Assembly: GCF_022802975.1 (NCBI RefSeq)
Contig: NZ_JAFEVZ010000004.1
Coordinates: 248,001 to 312,000 of the forward strand
DNA length: 64,000 bases
Origin: Flavobacterium pectinovorum
GTDB taxonomy: Bacteria; Bacteroidota; Bacteroidia; Flavobacteriales; Flavobacteriaceae
Direction of reading: 5' to 3'
Shown here piece after piece: positions 1-7,315 of this stretch; within the stretch, counting starts at the first letter, position 1, and the number at the start of each line of letters is the position of its first letter. The notes beneath the pieces are model-generated. The model was not told where the DNA came from and did no database searches. It worked only from the letters and a program-made list of their open reading frames with translations. A program made the position numbers and the translations under genes.

Positions 1-167
1 GAATAATCTATTACCTCTTGTTCCGGAGTCCAATGAAAAGCCTCTGCCAAAAAAGGTCTTAGATAACTGATTACATTTCGATCTAAATAATTTACGGTAG
101 TAGCAAAAAAAACGAGGCTACATATTGTCCAGCGATATTTCCCTATCGCTGCGTTGGTTTGGTTCAT
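1..167 (-). CDS. MFS transporter, hexuronate (ExuT-like) family, partial
   Basis: Only the first 55 codons lie in the window; the rest continues beyond base 1. The ATG is read as CAT at 165-167. The visible N-terminus runs NQTNAAIGKYRW, then a first membrane segment with the family motif VNYLDR. It closely matches the N-terminus of the complete transporter that starts at 1658 (SQTNKSIGNYRW ... INYLDR), so the two are tandem paralogues on the same strand, 45 bases apart and probably cotranscribed. The anion:cation symporter branch of MFS usually moves galacturonate or glucuronate in these bacteria. The substrate is inferred, not shown. The family call is good, but the fragment is short. Confidence 0.8.
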   Translation of the reverse strand, partial: MNQTNAAIGKYRWTICSLVFFATTVNYLDRNVISYLRPFLAEAFHWTPEQEVIDY

Positions 168-212
168 AATTTCGGTTGGTTTGGTTGGTTAGTCTAGTCA
201 GCATAAATCTTT

Positions 213-1658
213 TTAAAGATCTGTAATAGGTGCATATTTCGGCACTAAAGATTTCATAACAATCCAGCCTGTTAAATAACAAACAGCACAGATTGAAAAA
301 ATAATAAAATATCCGGCTTCAATACCCTCAAAGCCCATAAATGACATATTTGTATCTTTACTGTAATCAAACAGTAATCCTGATCCTTTATTAATCAAAG
401 TAGAACCAATACCCCCGGCTAAACCTCCAATACCTGTAATGGTTGCGATTGCTTTTTTAGGAAACATATCCCCTACAGTTGTAAAAATATTAGCAGACCA
501 TGATTGGTGAGCTGCTCCGGCAATACCGATAATGATTACCGGAATCCAGTAACTGATATACCCTAAAGGCTGTGCGATTAAAGCTAATAACGGAAAGAAT
601 GCAAAAATCAGCATCGCTCTCATTCTTCCTTCATAAGGATTCATACCTTTCTTTTCAACAAAATAAGTTGGAAGCCATCCTCCAATAATTGATAATAAAG
701 TAATCATGTATAAAACAAATAAGGGCAAGGCAGCTTCTGTAGAATCCATTCCGTAAACCGAACTTAAATAAGCAGGAGTCCAGAACAAGAAGAACCACCA
801 AACACCATCTGTCATGAATTTACCAAAAGCAAAAGCCCAGGTTTGTTTGTATTTAAAACAATCAGCAAGAGAAACCTTTGTTTTGGTTTCAGGCACATAA
901 CCTGCTATTTTACTGTCTGCAATATCATCTTGTTGAATATAAGCTAATTCTGCAGCGTTAACTTTTGGGTGTTTCTCAGGCTTGTCATACATAAAAACCC
1001 AAAATCCCATCCACACAAAACCTAAAGCTCCAATGATAATAAATGCCATTTCCCAACCAAAAGCCTTAGCAATGAAAGGAATAGTAATAGGCGCAGCCAA
1101 AGCTCCTACTGTTGCTCCGGCATTAAATATACTGGTTGAAAATGCTCTGTCTTTTTTAGGAAAATATTCGGCAGTGGTTTTAATTGCAGCAGGAAAATTC
1201 CCGGCTTCTCCAACAGCCAAAACAAAACGTGCAAAAATAAACAGGGTAACACTCACATTAATTACCAATGCTGTGTCATTTACTGTATGAATTGCATCTT
1301 TTGCACCTTCAAAACCTACAAACCAGTCTCCTGTGATAATACCTGAAGTTGCAATACCACAAAATGCATGTAAACACGCTCCTAAAGACCATATTCCAAT
1401 AGCCCATAAAAATCCTTTTTTAGTATCCAGCCAATCCACAAATCTTCCTGCAAACAATAAAGAAACAGCATAAAAAATAGAAAACAACGCAGTAATGTTT
1501 CCATAATCATTATTCGTCCAGTGAAATTCTGGCGCAATAAAATCGCTCCACGTCAACGAAAGAACTTGTCTGTCTAAATAATTAATGGTTGTTGCAAAAA
1601 ACAACAATGCGCAAATACTCCAGCGATAATTTCCAATAGATTTGTTGGTTTGACTCAT
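213..1658 (-). CDS. MFS transporter, hexuronate (ExuT-like) family
   Basis: The 481-residue protein has about twelve hydrophobic segments. It carries the motif INYLDRQ in the first helix and a GEAGNFPAAIKTTAEYFPKKDRA stretch (split here at GEAGNFPAAI and KTTAEYFPKKDRA) in the fourth and fifth helices, typical of the anion:cation symporter family that includes ExuT and GudP. The likely role is proton-coupled uptake of hexuronates across the inner membrane. It is first in a pair with the partial paralogue at 1-167. Its promoter and two candidate LacI-type operators lie just upstream (1731-1839), so induction by its sugar substrate is likely. A secreted esterase is divergently encoded at 2110, which fits pectin or glucuronoxylan use. 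The exact substrate is inferred. Confidence 0.87.
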   Translation of the reverse strand: MSQTNKSIGNYRWSICALLFFATTINYLDRQVLSLTWSDFIAPEFHWTNNDYGNITALFSIFYAVSLLFAGRFVDWLDTKKGFLWAIGIWSLGACLHAFCGIATSGIITGDWFVGFEGAKDAIHTVNDTALVINVSVTLFIFARFVLAVGEAGNFPAAIKTTAEYFPKKDRAFSTSIFNAGATVGALAAPITIPFIAKAFGWEMAFIIIGALGFVWMGFWVFMYDKPEKHPKVNAAELAYIQQDDIADSKIAGYVPETKTKVSLADCFKYKQTWAFAFGKFMTDGVWWFFLFWTPAYLSSVYGMDSTEAALPLFVLYMITLLSIIGGWLPTYFVEKKGMNPYEGRMRAMLIFAFFPLLALIAQPLGYISYWIPVIIIGIAGAAHQSWSANIFTTVGDMFPKKAIATITGIGGLAGGIGSTLINKGSGLLFDYSKDTNMSFMGFEGIEAGYFIIFSICAVCYLTGWIVMKSLVPKYAPITDL

Positions 1659-1730
1659 AGTAACTATGTTTGTTTTGGTTATAAAAAACCTTTAAATTAA
1701 TTTAAAAACTAATGTTTCTACATTTTATGT

Positions 1731-1740
1731 AAATCGATTT
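1731..1740. promoter_or_regulatory. candidate LacI-type operator 1
   Basis: AAATCGATTT is a perfect 10-bp palindrome with the central CG typical of LacI-family operators. It lies inside TGTAAATCGATTTCG in the leader of the MFS gene that starts at 1658. A second site with the same AATCGATT core is centred 67 bp away at 1796-1809. The regulator is not in the window. Confidence 0.45.
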
Positions 1741-1795
1741 CGTTGTTAAATTAAAAAATTTCAAAAATAAATTAATTACAACAGAAACCGAATAA

Positions 1796-1839
1796 TGTAA
1801 TCGATTGCACAAATATAAGTTTAAATACTTATATTCCAA
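1796..1839 (-). promoter_or_regulatory. MFS operon promoter with overlapping LacI-type operator 2
   Basis: Read on the minus strand, a Bacteroidota -33 TTG (CAA at 1837-1839) and a perfect -7 box TATATTTG (CAAATATA at 1810-1817) are 19 bases apart. Immediately downstream, TGTAATCGATTGCA (1796-1809) is a palindrome with one mismatched pair and would cover the transcription start. The arrangement fits repression by a LacI-family regulator released by the sugar. Confidence 0.6.
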
Positions 1840-2109
1840 ATAAATTACTTAAAAAATTATTTCACGCCACAAATTAAACATATATAGTAAAAAAACAGAT
1901 ATAATATTACATAATAAATAATACTTTTGTTAAATCAAACCCAGTTAAAAATTCTTTTAAAACATTGATATAATAACACATAAAACCTCTTATTGAGATT
2001 TTTTATTATTGATTTCTCAACAAAAAATCTCTTCTTTAAATTATACCTCAACTAATCATACAATACTCATGGAGTACTTAAGTATTTAAAAATCTAACAC
2101 CTATTAAAT

Positions 2110-3054
2110 TTGAAAACATTTGCAGAAATTAAATTAAAAAAGAGCTTGTATTTATCTTTTTCACTATTTGGAATCATCACTAATTTACATTCTCAAAATG
2201 AAATTTTACCTCTTTGGAATAAAATACCTGATGAAATTAACGCCCCTGATTACAAAGAAAAAGAAGATCTAAAAGAAGGCAAAATTCAACGAACAAGCTT
2301 CGTTACTGTTCCAACATTAAGTGTTTTTCTTCCAAAAGAAGCAAAATCCAATCAGACTGCAGTTCTTATTTTTCCCGGCGGCGGATATTCGCATTTATCA
2401 ATGGACAAAGAAGGAACTAAAGTAGCTGAATGGTTAAATACTTTAGGAATCACTGCCTTTGTTTTAAAATATAGATTACCCAGCGATTTAATCATGAAAA
2501 ACAAATCTGTTGGTCCCTTGCAAGATGCTCAGGAAGCTATTCGTTATATGAGGTCTAATGCCGTAAAATGGAACATTGATCCGAAAAAAATTGGCACAAT
2601 AGGATTCTCTGCCGGGGGACATTTAGCATCAACTCTGGCAACACATTTTGATGACAAAGTATATGAATCAAATTTTAACACTAGTGCAAGACCAGACTTT
2701 TCAATACTGATTTATCCTGTGATATCAATGGAAAATAACATAACTCACAAAGGTTCACAAACTAATTTATTAGGTAAAGATCCGTCGCAGGCACTTATTG
2801 ATAATTTTTCGAACGATAAAAAAATTACACCGCAAACACCCCCAACTTTTTTAGTACATGCTTCAGATGACAGTGCTGTTTTACCCGAAAACAGTATCAA
2901 TTATTATTTGGGTTTAAAGAGAAAAAATATCCCTGCCGAATTACATATTTATGAAATTGGCGGTCATGGTTTTGGCTTGGGAGTAAAAGATACCAGTCAG
3001 TTTTGGACTAATGATTGTAAAGAATGGCTGAAAATTAATCATTATATTTTCTGA
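2110..3054 (+). CDS. secreted alpha/beta-hydrolase, acetylxylan-esterase-like (BD-FAE family)
   Basis: The 314-residue protein starts at a TTG; an in-frame stop lies at 2095-2097 and no ATG occurs between them, so TTG is the best start. Residues 1-29 form a signal peptide ending LHSQ. The fold is that of esterases in the BD-FAE or DUF1749-like group: an oxyanion segment FPGGGYSHLS, the nucleophile elbow GFSAGG, an Asp in ASDDSAV and a C-terminal catalytic His in GGHGFGLG. The likely role is removal of acetyl groups from plant polysaccharide or oligosaccharides in the periplasm. It is divergent from the hexuronate transporters and related to the esterase at 13144. The natural substrate is unknown. 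Confidence 0.8.
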   Translation: MKTFAEIKLKKSLYLSFSLFGIITNLHSQNEILPLWNKIPDEINAPDYKEKEDLKEGKIQRTSFVTVPTLSVFLPKEAKSNQTAVLIFPGGGYSHLSMDKEGTKVAEWLNTLGITAFVLKYRLPSDLIMKNKSVGPLQDAQEAIRYMRSNAVKWNIDPKKIGTIGFSAGGHLASTLATHFDDKVYESNFNTSARPDFSILIYPVISMENNITHKGSQTNLLGKDPSQALIDNFSNDKKITPQTPPTFLVHASDDSAVLPENSINYYLGLKRKNIPAELHIYEIGGHGFGLGVKDTSQFWTNDCKEWLKINHYIF

Positions 3055-3414
3055 AAACAGATTGTTTGTCATAAATTGATCCCATAAACTGCCATCGAGA
3101 TGGTTACCGTTACTTTAAAAACCTCACAAAATTAGAGTGCACAGAAAAGTTATGAGTACAACTGATTTTCGTAATTGCTTTATTTGTAGTCAGAAAATCT
3201 AACTCTCATAACCCAATAATTTGATCTCTAATAACCTACACGCCATCTTTTACTAAAAATTTCACACCAAAGAGGATTGAGACAATTTCGGTTCATATTC
3301 AAAAGAGATGCGCCTTCATGCTCTGCCTGTCAATAAATTTTGAACAGGGAGTTTGTAATGAAGCTAGTAAAGAAATATTTTTTTTAACTTTAATTCTTTT
3401 TATCCAAACCGAAA
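3055..3414. other. intergenic region, nothing recognised
   Basis: This 360-base gap lies between the esterase and the Crp-family regulator. I see no convincing ORF, no perfect TAnnTTTG box and no strong palindrome in it. It must hold the promoter of the regulator at 3415, which is preceded by a T-rich stretch. Confidence 0.5.
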
Positions 3415-4005
3415 ATGACAGATTTACTCAGCAAAAATATCAACTCGCACATTTCACTTTCAGAATCAGAAATAGGAGCATTCTGTGATTTGTTTGAGCA
3501 TAAAACAGTTTCCCGAAAAAGTTTTCTGCTCAGGGAAGGAGAGATCTGCAAATTTGAAGGTTTTGTTACCAAAGGGCTTTTTCGGGTTTACCATATCGAT
3601 CAGAATGGTTTTGAACAGATTCTCTATTTTGCAGCTGAAAACTGGTGGATAACAGATATAGACAGTTTCACTAATGAAATTCCTTCGCAGCTTTTTATAG
3701 AAGCGCTCGAAGACAGTGAGGTATTAATCATCTCCAAAAAAGATAAAGAGTCTGCTTATTCGAGCATACCCCAGATTGAAAAATTATTCAGGATCATGAC
3801 GCAGAAAACACATGTAGCCCTGCAGCGCAGAATGATAGATAACCTGAGCAAGACAGCAGAAAAACGTTATATAGAATTTTTAGAAAAATATCCACAGATC
3901 GCGCAGCGTTTATCCAATATTCAAATAGCAGCTTATCTGGGAATTACCAATGTTTTTCTGAGCAACATCCGAAAGAAAATTACTTTAAACAAACAGCCTC
4001 AATAA
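3415..4005 (+). CDS. Crp/Fnr-family transcriptional regulator
   Basis: The 196-residue protein has an N-terminal cyclic-nucleotide-binding-like beta-roll (about residues 10-120, with LLREGEICKFEGFVTKG and FEQILYFAAENWW) and a C-terminal helix-turn-helix (LSNIQIAAYLGITNVFLSNIRKK, split here at LSNIQIAAYLG and ITNVFLSNIRKK). It belongs to the common Bacteroidota group that resembles Crp but usually lacks the cAMP-contact arginine motif. It heads a same-strand run with a DsbA-like protein, an MBL-fold protein, a SnoaL-like protein and a MoaF-like lipoprotein. The two genes directly downstream share a promoter motif, so it is a natural candidate to control them. The ligand is unknown. Confidence 0.85.
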   Translation: MTDLLSKNINSHISLSESEIGAFCDLFEHKTVSRKSFLLREGEICKFEGFVTKGLFRVYHIDQNGFEQILYFAAENWWITDIDSFTNEIPSQLFIEALEDSEVLIISKKDKESAYSSIPQIEKLFRIMTQKTHVALQRRMIDNLSKTAEKRYIEFLEKYPQIAQRLSNIQIAAYLGITNVFLSNIRKKITLNKQPQ

Positions 4006-4016
4006 AATATTTATTA

Positions 4017-4058
4017 AACTACTTTAATGTTTTGGAGATCGATTTGATCACATCTTTG
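4017..4058 (+). promoter_or_regulatory. promoter of DsbA-like gene (paired motif copy A)
   Basis: AACTACTTTAATGTTTTG (ending with the -33-like TTTTG at 4030-4034) is followed after 16 bases by the -7-like CATCTTTG (4051-4058). The same upstream 18-mer, with one mismatch, and the same 16-base spacing recur at 4710-4751 before the next gene. The promoter overlaps an upstream in-frame ATG at 4032, which favours the start at 4089. Confidence 0.55.
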
Positions 4059-4088
4059 CATAAGAATTTAATCATTAAGTTTAAAAAA

Positions 4089-4715
4089 ATGAAATTAATT
4101 TATATAATGGATCCCCTTTGCGGCTGGTGTTATGGTAACAGTACAAATACCGCAAAACTGCACGAAAAATATAAAGATAAGTTTGATATTGATGTTCTGC
4201 CTGCCGGAATGTGGACTGGTACAAATGCCCGAAAACAATCTAAACATATAGCCGCTTATATCAAAAAACACGATCCGCAGATACAGCAGATTACAGGAAC
4301 CGAATTTGGAAAAGATTATTTCAATTTTATAGAAAATGAAGATATTATTCTTGACAGCGAAGTTCCTTCAAGAGCTATTGTAACGGTAACTAAATTATGG
4401 ACTTCAAAAGTTATTCCTTTTACAATTGAAGTTCAAAAAGCAAGATACTGGCAGGGTAAAGATTTAAATACCGATCAGACTTATCTGGAAATCTGCGATA
4501 AGCTCGATTTGGATAAAACAGAATTTTTAAAAGCATTTCACGGCGAAGAATTAAAAAAAGAAACACAGCAGACATTTGCTTTAGCGAATCAATATACAGG
4601 TTCATATCCTACTTTACTGGCACAAAAAGACGATAAATTATATATCCTGGAACAAGGTTACGCTTCTTTTGAAAATATTACAAAACAAATTGATGCACTG
4701 CTTTTATTAAACTAG
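4089..4715 (+). CDS. DsbA-family thiol-disulfide oxidoreductase
   Basis: From the ATG at 4089 the protein has 208 residues and begins KLIYIMDPLCGWCYG, putting the CxxC redox motif (CGWC) at residues 10-13 as in cytoplasmic DsbA/FrnE/HCCA-isomerase-like proteins. An in-frame ATG at 4032 would add 19 residues but falls inside the promoter. No signal peptide is visible, so it probably acts in the cytoplasm on small thiols or protein disulfides. The C-terminal QYTGSYPTLL contains the cis-Pro loop expected of the thioredoxin fold. The neighbours are a Crp-family regulator upstream and an MBL-fold protein downstream with a matching promoter. The substrate is unknown. Confidence 0.82.
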   Translation: MKLIYIMDPLCGWCYGNSTNTAKLHEKYKDKFDIDVLPAGMWTGTNARKQSKHIAAYIKKHDPQIQQITGTEFGKDYFNFIENEDIILDSEVPSRAIVTVTKLWTSKVIPFTIEVQKARYWQGKDLNTDQTYLEICDKLDLDKTEFLKAFHGEELKKETQQTFALANQYTGSYPTLLAQKDDKLYILEQGYASFENITKQIDALLLLN

Positions 4716-4751
4716 TTTAATGTTTTGAGACCGTATAAGGCTTCATATTTG
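4710..4751 (+). promoter_or_regulatory. promoter of MBL-fold gene (paired motif copy B)
   Basis: AACTAGTTTAATGTTTTG (TTTTG at 4723-4727) is followed after 16 bases by CATATTTG (4744-4751). It matches copy A at 4017-4058 at 17 of 18 positions upstream and keeps exact spacing, while the spacer between boxes differs. This selective conservation suggests a shared activator site. Confidence 0.55.
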
Positions 4752-4820
4752 CATTGTTTTATTTGCTGTAAAAAGACAATTATCACATCACTTTTATTAC
4801 TATTTTAATTTTTATATACT

Positions 4821-5660
4821 ATGGAATCACAAGAAAAAAAATTTAAAAATATTGAAGCTGAAGATCTGAATCTGAAAGTTTTTAATGCATCAGAAAATAG
4901 TTTTGGCGTTGCCTCTGTAATTATCTCAGGAAAAAATGATTCCGTTTTGATCGATGCCCAATTTACTTTGGCTGAAGCCGAAATTGTGGCTGAAGAAATT
5001 AAAAACAGTGGCAAAAAACTGACCACTATTTTTGTTTCTCACGGCGATCCTGATTTTTATTTTGGATTGGAAATTTTTAAAAAGTATTTCCCGGAAGTTA
5101 CTGCTTACGCTTCGCCTGCAACAGTAGAGCATATTAAAACAACTGCTCAAAAAAAATTAGAAGTCTGGGGCGAAAGATTAGGAAATAAAATTACATCAAA
5201 TGTTATTCTTCCTCAGGTTTTAAAAGGAAACAGCATTGAATTAGAAGGTCATAAATTAGAAATCAAAGGTCTGGAATCTTTTCCAAATAAAACTTTTATC
5301 TGGATTCCGTCTATAAAAGCAGTTCTTGGCGGCATTACTATTTTTGGAACTACATTTAATCTCTGGATGGCAGATGCACAGACAAGCGAAGCGAGAAACA
5401 GCTGGATTTCGGTTTTAGACCAGATCACAGCTCTGAATCCTAAAATTGTTATTCCGGCGCATGCAGACACCAATTCGCCATTTGATATTTCTGCCGTAAA
5501 TCACACAAAAGAATATATTCAATTTTATGAAGAAGCATTAAAAGTAAATAAAACTTCTGAGGATTTAATTCAGGCTGTGAAAACTCAATATCCGGGACTT
5601 ACTTTCGAAACTGCACTGGCGATTGGAGCAAAAGTAAATACAGGAGAAATGAAATGGTAA
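4821..5660 (+). CDS. MBL-fold metallo-hydrolase-like protein
   Basis: The 279-residue protein has the metallo-beta-lactamase fold: strand FGVASVIISGKNDSVLIDAQ, then the metal motif region FVSHGDPDFYFG. The usual HxHxDH is changed to H-G-D-P-D-F, so the second His is replaced by Asp and the following His by Phe. Later conserved points are GHKLEIKGLE and PAHADTN. Metal binding may therefore be altered, as in the Vmh-like subgroup. The N-terminus is cytoplasmic. It sits between the DsbA-like and SnoaL-like genes and shares the DsbA gene's promoter motif. The reaction is unknown. Confidence 0.75.
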   Translation: MESQEKKFKNIEAEDLNLKVFNASENSFGVASVIISGKNDSVLIDAQFTLAEAEIVAEEIKNSGKKLTTIFVSHGDPDFYFGLEIFKKYFPEVTAYASPATVEHIKTTAQKKLEVWGERLGNKITSNVILPQVLKGNSIELEGHKLEIKGLESFPNKTFIWIPSIKAVLGGITIFGTTFNLWMADAQTSEARNSWISVLDQITALNPKIVIPAHADTNSPFDISAVNHTKEYIQFYEEALKVNKTSEDLIQAVKTQYPGLTFETALAIGAKVNTGEMKW

Positions 5661-5669
5661 ATAACAGAT

Positions 5670-5710
5670 ACAGCCTGACATATAAAAAAATATTGACAGG
5701 CTGTTTTTAA
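5670..5710 (+). terminator. hairpin after MBL gene, possible terminator
   Basis: ACAGCCTG (5670-5677) pairs with CAGGCTGT (5697-5704), followed by TTTT. It ends only 18 bases before the next start codon, so it either separates the two transcription units with read-through or acts as an internal processing hairpin. Confidence 0.45.
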
Positions 5711-5722
5711 AACAGAACAGCA

Positions 5723-6112
5723 ATGACAAATCTTGAAATTATAAAAAGCACTTACGAAGGAAAAACCTCGGAAGAAAATGGCAAAAATCTGTCGGCATTC
5801 GCTGCCGATGAAATTTCATGGACAGAAGCCAAAGGTTTTCCCTATGCAGGAACTTATATTGGGTTAGAAAGTATTTTTAAAAATGTTTTTGCCAGATTGG
5901 GAAGTGAATGGATCGATTATAAATTTACGCCTGAAGATTATATTTGGCATGAAGATAAAGTTGCAGCCTATGGCACTTATAGCGGAACCTATAAAATTAC
6001 AGGAAAATCATTTGAAGCGAGGGTGGTTCATATCTGGAAACTTAAAGAAGGTAAAATCATCAGTTTTGAGCAGTTTGTTGACAGTCAGCTTGTAAATGAT
6101 GCGATACAATAA
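5723..6112 (+). CDS. SnoaL-like / NTF2-like protein
   Basis: The 129-residue protein has the cone-shaped NTF2 fold pattern: an N-terminal helix (LEIIKSTYEG), then LSAFAADEISWTEAKGFPYAGTYIG, strands FTPEDYIWHEDKVAAYGTYSGTYK, and the C-terminal ARVVHIWKLKEGKIISFEQFVDS. Such stand-alone proteins are usually ketosteroid-isomerase-like or ligand-binding and have no signal peptide. It follows the MBL gene by 62 bases across a hairpin and precedes the MoaF-like lipoprotein. Members of this family cannot be assigned a reaction from sequence alone. The product class is well supported and the function is unknown. Confidence 0.8.
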   Translation: MTNLEIIKSTYEGKTSEENGKNLSAFAADEISWTEAKGFPYAGTYIGLESIFKNVFARLGSEWIDYKFTPEDYIWHEDKVAAYGTYSGTYKITGKSFEARVVHIWKLKEGKIISFEQFVDSQLVNDAIQ

Positions 6113-6186
6113 AGTTGCAGGTCTCTTATTTGATAAAATTTATCCTTTAAAAATTAAATTTAAATTTAACTTTAAAACAACTCAAA

Positions 6187-6627
6187 ATGAATCTAAAATT
6201 AATTACCCTTTTAGCCTTTATTACAATAAGTACTGTTTCTTGTAATCAAAAGTCAGATAAAGCAGAAGTTACAGAATCTGTAAAAGATATAAATATTGAA
6301 ACAGCTTCCTTAACAGGTAAAAAAGCAAAACTAATTTATCCGGAATTTGAAGCTGAAGTATATTATACATCCGAGAAAAGTCTGCACTGGAAAACAAGAG
6401 ATGAGTCGGGAAAAACAGCCGAAGGAGATGAGAATGTAAGCTATAAAAAAATTGGAGAATCTCAGTTTTTTCTAAACTGGATAGAAAAAGACGGTGTAAC
6501 AGTAAGCCAGGTCATAGACACCAAAAAAGGCACAGTAAGCGTTTTTTTATCTTATAATGATGATAAAAGCAGCAGAGGCAAACGTTCTGCAGATTTTATA
6601 GAAGGTAAATGGCAGGAAATTAAATAA
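6187..6627 (+). CDS. lipoprotein with MoaF-like domain
   Basis: The 146-residue protein has a lipoprotein signal ending in STVSC, so Cys19 would be lipidated, followed by a Ser/Lys/Glu-rich linker. Residues about 45-146 resemble the small MoaF-type calycin-like domain (KAKLIYPEFEAEVYYTSEKSLHW, given in parts as KAKLIYPEFEAEV and YYTSEKSLHW; then FFLNWIEKDGVTVSQVIDTKKG). The domain name comes from molybdenum-cofactor gene clusters, but no such genes are here, so a ligand-binding lipocalin-like role is more likely than cofactor synthesis. It ends the Crp-linked cluster. A perfect 11-bp inverted repeat follows at 6688-6723. Confidence 0.68.
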   Translation: MNLKLITLLAFITISTVSCNQKSDKAEVTESVKDINIETASLTGKKAKLIYPEFEAEVYYTSEKSLHWKTRDESGKTAEGDENVSYKKIGESQFFLNWIEKDGVTVSQVIDTKKGTVSVFLSYNDDKSSRGKRSADFIEGKWQEIK

Positions 6628-6687
6628 TTTGAAGGTTTTGCTCTTTAATAATTAAATTTACAACATAATGATTTATAAGAGGGTTCT

Positions 6688-6723
6688 GCATACTTCTTAT
6701 TTTGTAAAAGCAAAGAAGTATGC
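6688..6723 (+). repeat. perfect hairpin downstream of MoaF-like gene
   Basis: GCATACTTCTT (6688-6698) and AAGAAGTATGC (6713-6723) are perfect 11-bp arms with a 14-base loop. No strong T tract follows, so it may be a 3' end stabiliser or a weak terminator. The remaining gap to 6975 shows nothing else I can support. Confidence 0.5.
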
Positions 6724-6975
6724 GGATTCATATCAATCTTTAATTTCTTGCTTTATACCTTTTCAAATAATAAATATCATGCAAATGCAGGATTGATATC
6801 TAAACTTTGGAAAATGCCTTTACCGAATATATTGAATGCTTATGTCCATAATTATGCATTTTCTGTGAAGCGCAACACTCTCTTTTTGGAAGTGAATATT
6901 CCACTTCTCAACAGAGTTAACAACTTTTATTTATTCTAATCCAAATACACTAATCGTAAAATTATTTTTAATTAA

Positions 6976-7005
6976 TTGACATATCGGGAAAAGTCGATAT
7001 ATTTG
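6976..7005 (+). promoter_or_regulatory. ArsR-family gene promoter with embedded palindromic operator
   Basis: TTG at 6976-6978 and a perfect -7 box TATATTTG at 6998-7005 are 19 bases apart. Between them lies the inverted repeat ATATCG (6981-6986) / CGATAT (6995-7000), which overlaps the -7 box and suits repression by the ArsR-type product. The start codon is at 7010, only 5 bases after the box, so the mRNA may be leaderless. Confidence 0.65.
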
Positions 7006-7009
7006 CATC

Positions 7010-7309
7010 ATGGAACAAATTGAAATTTTTAAGGCATTGTCTAACAAGTCCAGATTACAAATGCTGGAATGGCTAAAAGAACCTGAACTCAACTTCCCGG
7101 ATCAAATTACTGCAGGATTTGAACATGGGGTTTGTGTTGGGCAAATTCAAGCCAAAGCAGGTCTTACACAATCTACAGTTTCTGAATACTTGTCTATTTT
7201 GCAACGTGCAGGATTTATAGAATCTAAACGTGTTGGACAATGGACCTACTACAAACGCAACGAAGGTGCCTTTGAAGCACTCAGTAAATTAATTCAATCT
7301 AATTTGTAA
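7010..7309 (+). CDS. ArsR-family winged-helix regulator
   Basis: This 99-residue HTH_ArsR protein begins EQIEIFKALSNKSRLQMLEWL, in parts EQIEIFKALSNKS and RLQMLEWL, the usual first helix. The recognition region is QAKAGLTQSTVSEYLSILQRAGF, in parts QAKAGLTQSTVSEYL and SILQRAGF, and the wing is ESKRVGQWTYYKRNE. A Cys in HGVCVGQIQ could be a sensing residue, but no paired metal-site cysteines are present. It lies 6 bases before an old-yellow-enzyme reductase and clearly forms an operon with it, so it probably represses that operon and responds to an electrophile or the enzyme's substrate. The promoter has a fitting operator. Confidence 0.88.
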   Translation: MEQIEIFKALSNKSRLQMLEWLKEPELNFPDQITAGFEHGVCVGQIQAKAGLTQSTVSEYLSILQRAGFIESKRVGQWTYYKRNEGAFEALSKLIQSNL

Positions 7310-7315
7310 ATTACT

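Noticed and set aside
6187..6627. A role for the MoaF-like lipoprotein in molybdenum cofactor synthesis.
   Set aside because: No molybdenum cofactor genes are nearby and the protein is a lipoprotein, so the name reflects the fold only.
6748..6939. 63-codon open frame before the ArsR promoter.
   Set aside because: It has no recognisable motif, no fitting promoter box and biased composition; it lies in a gap after a hairpin.
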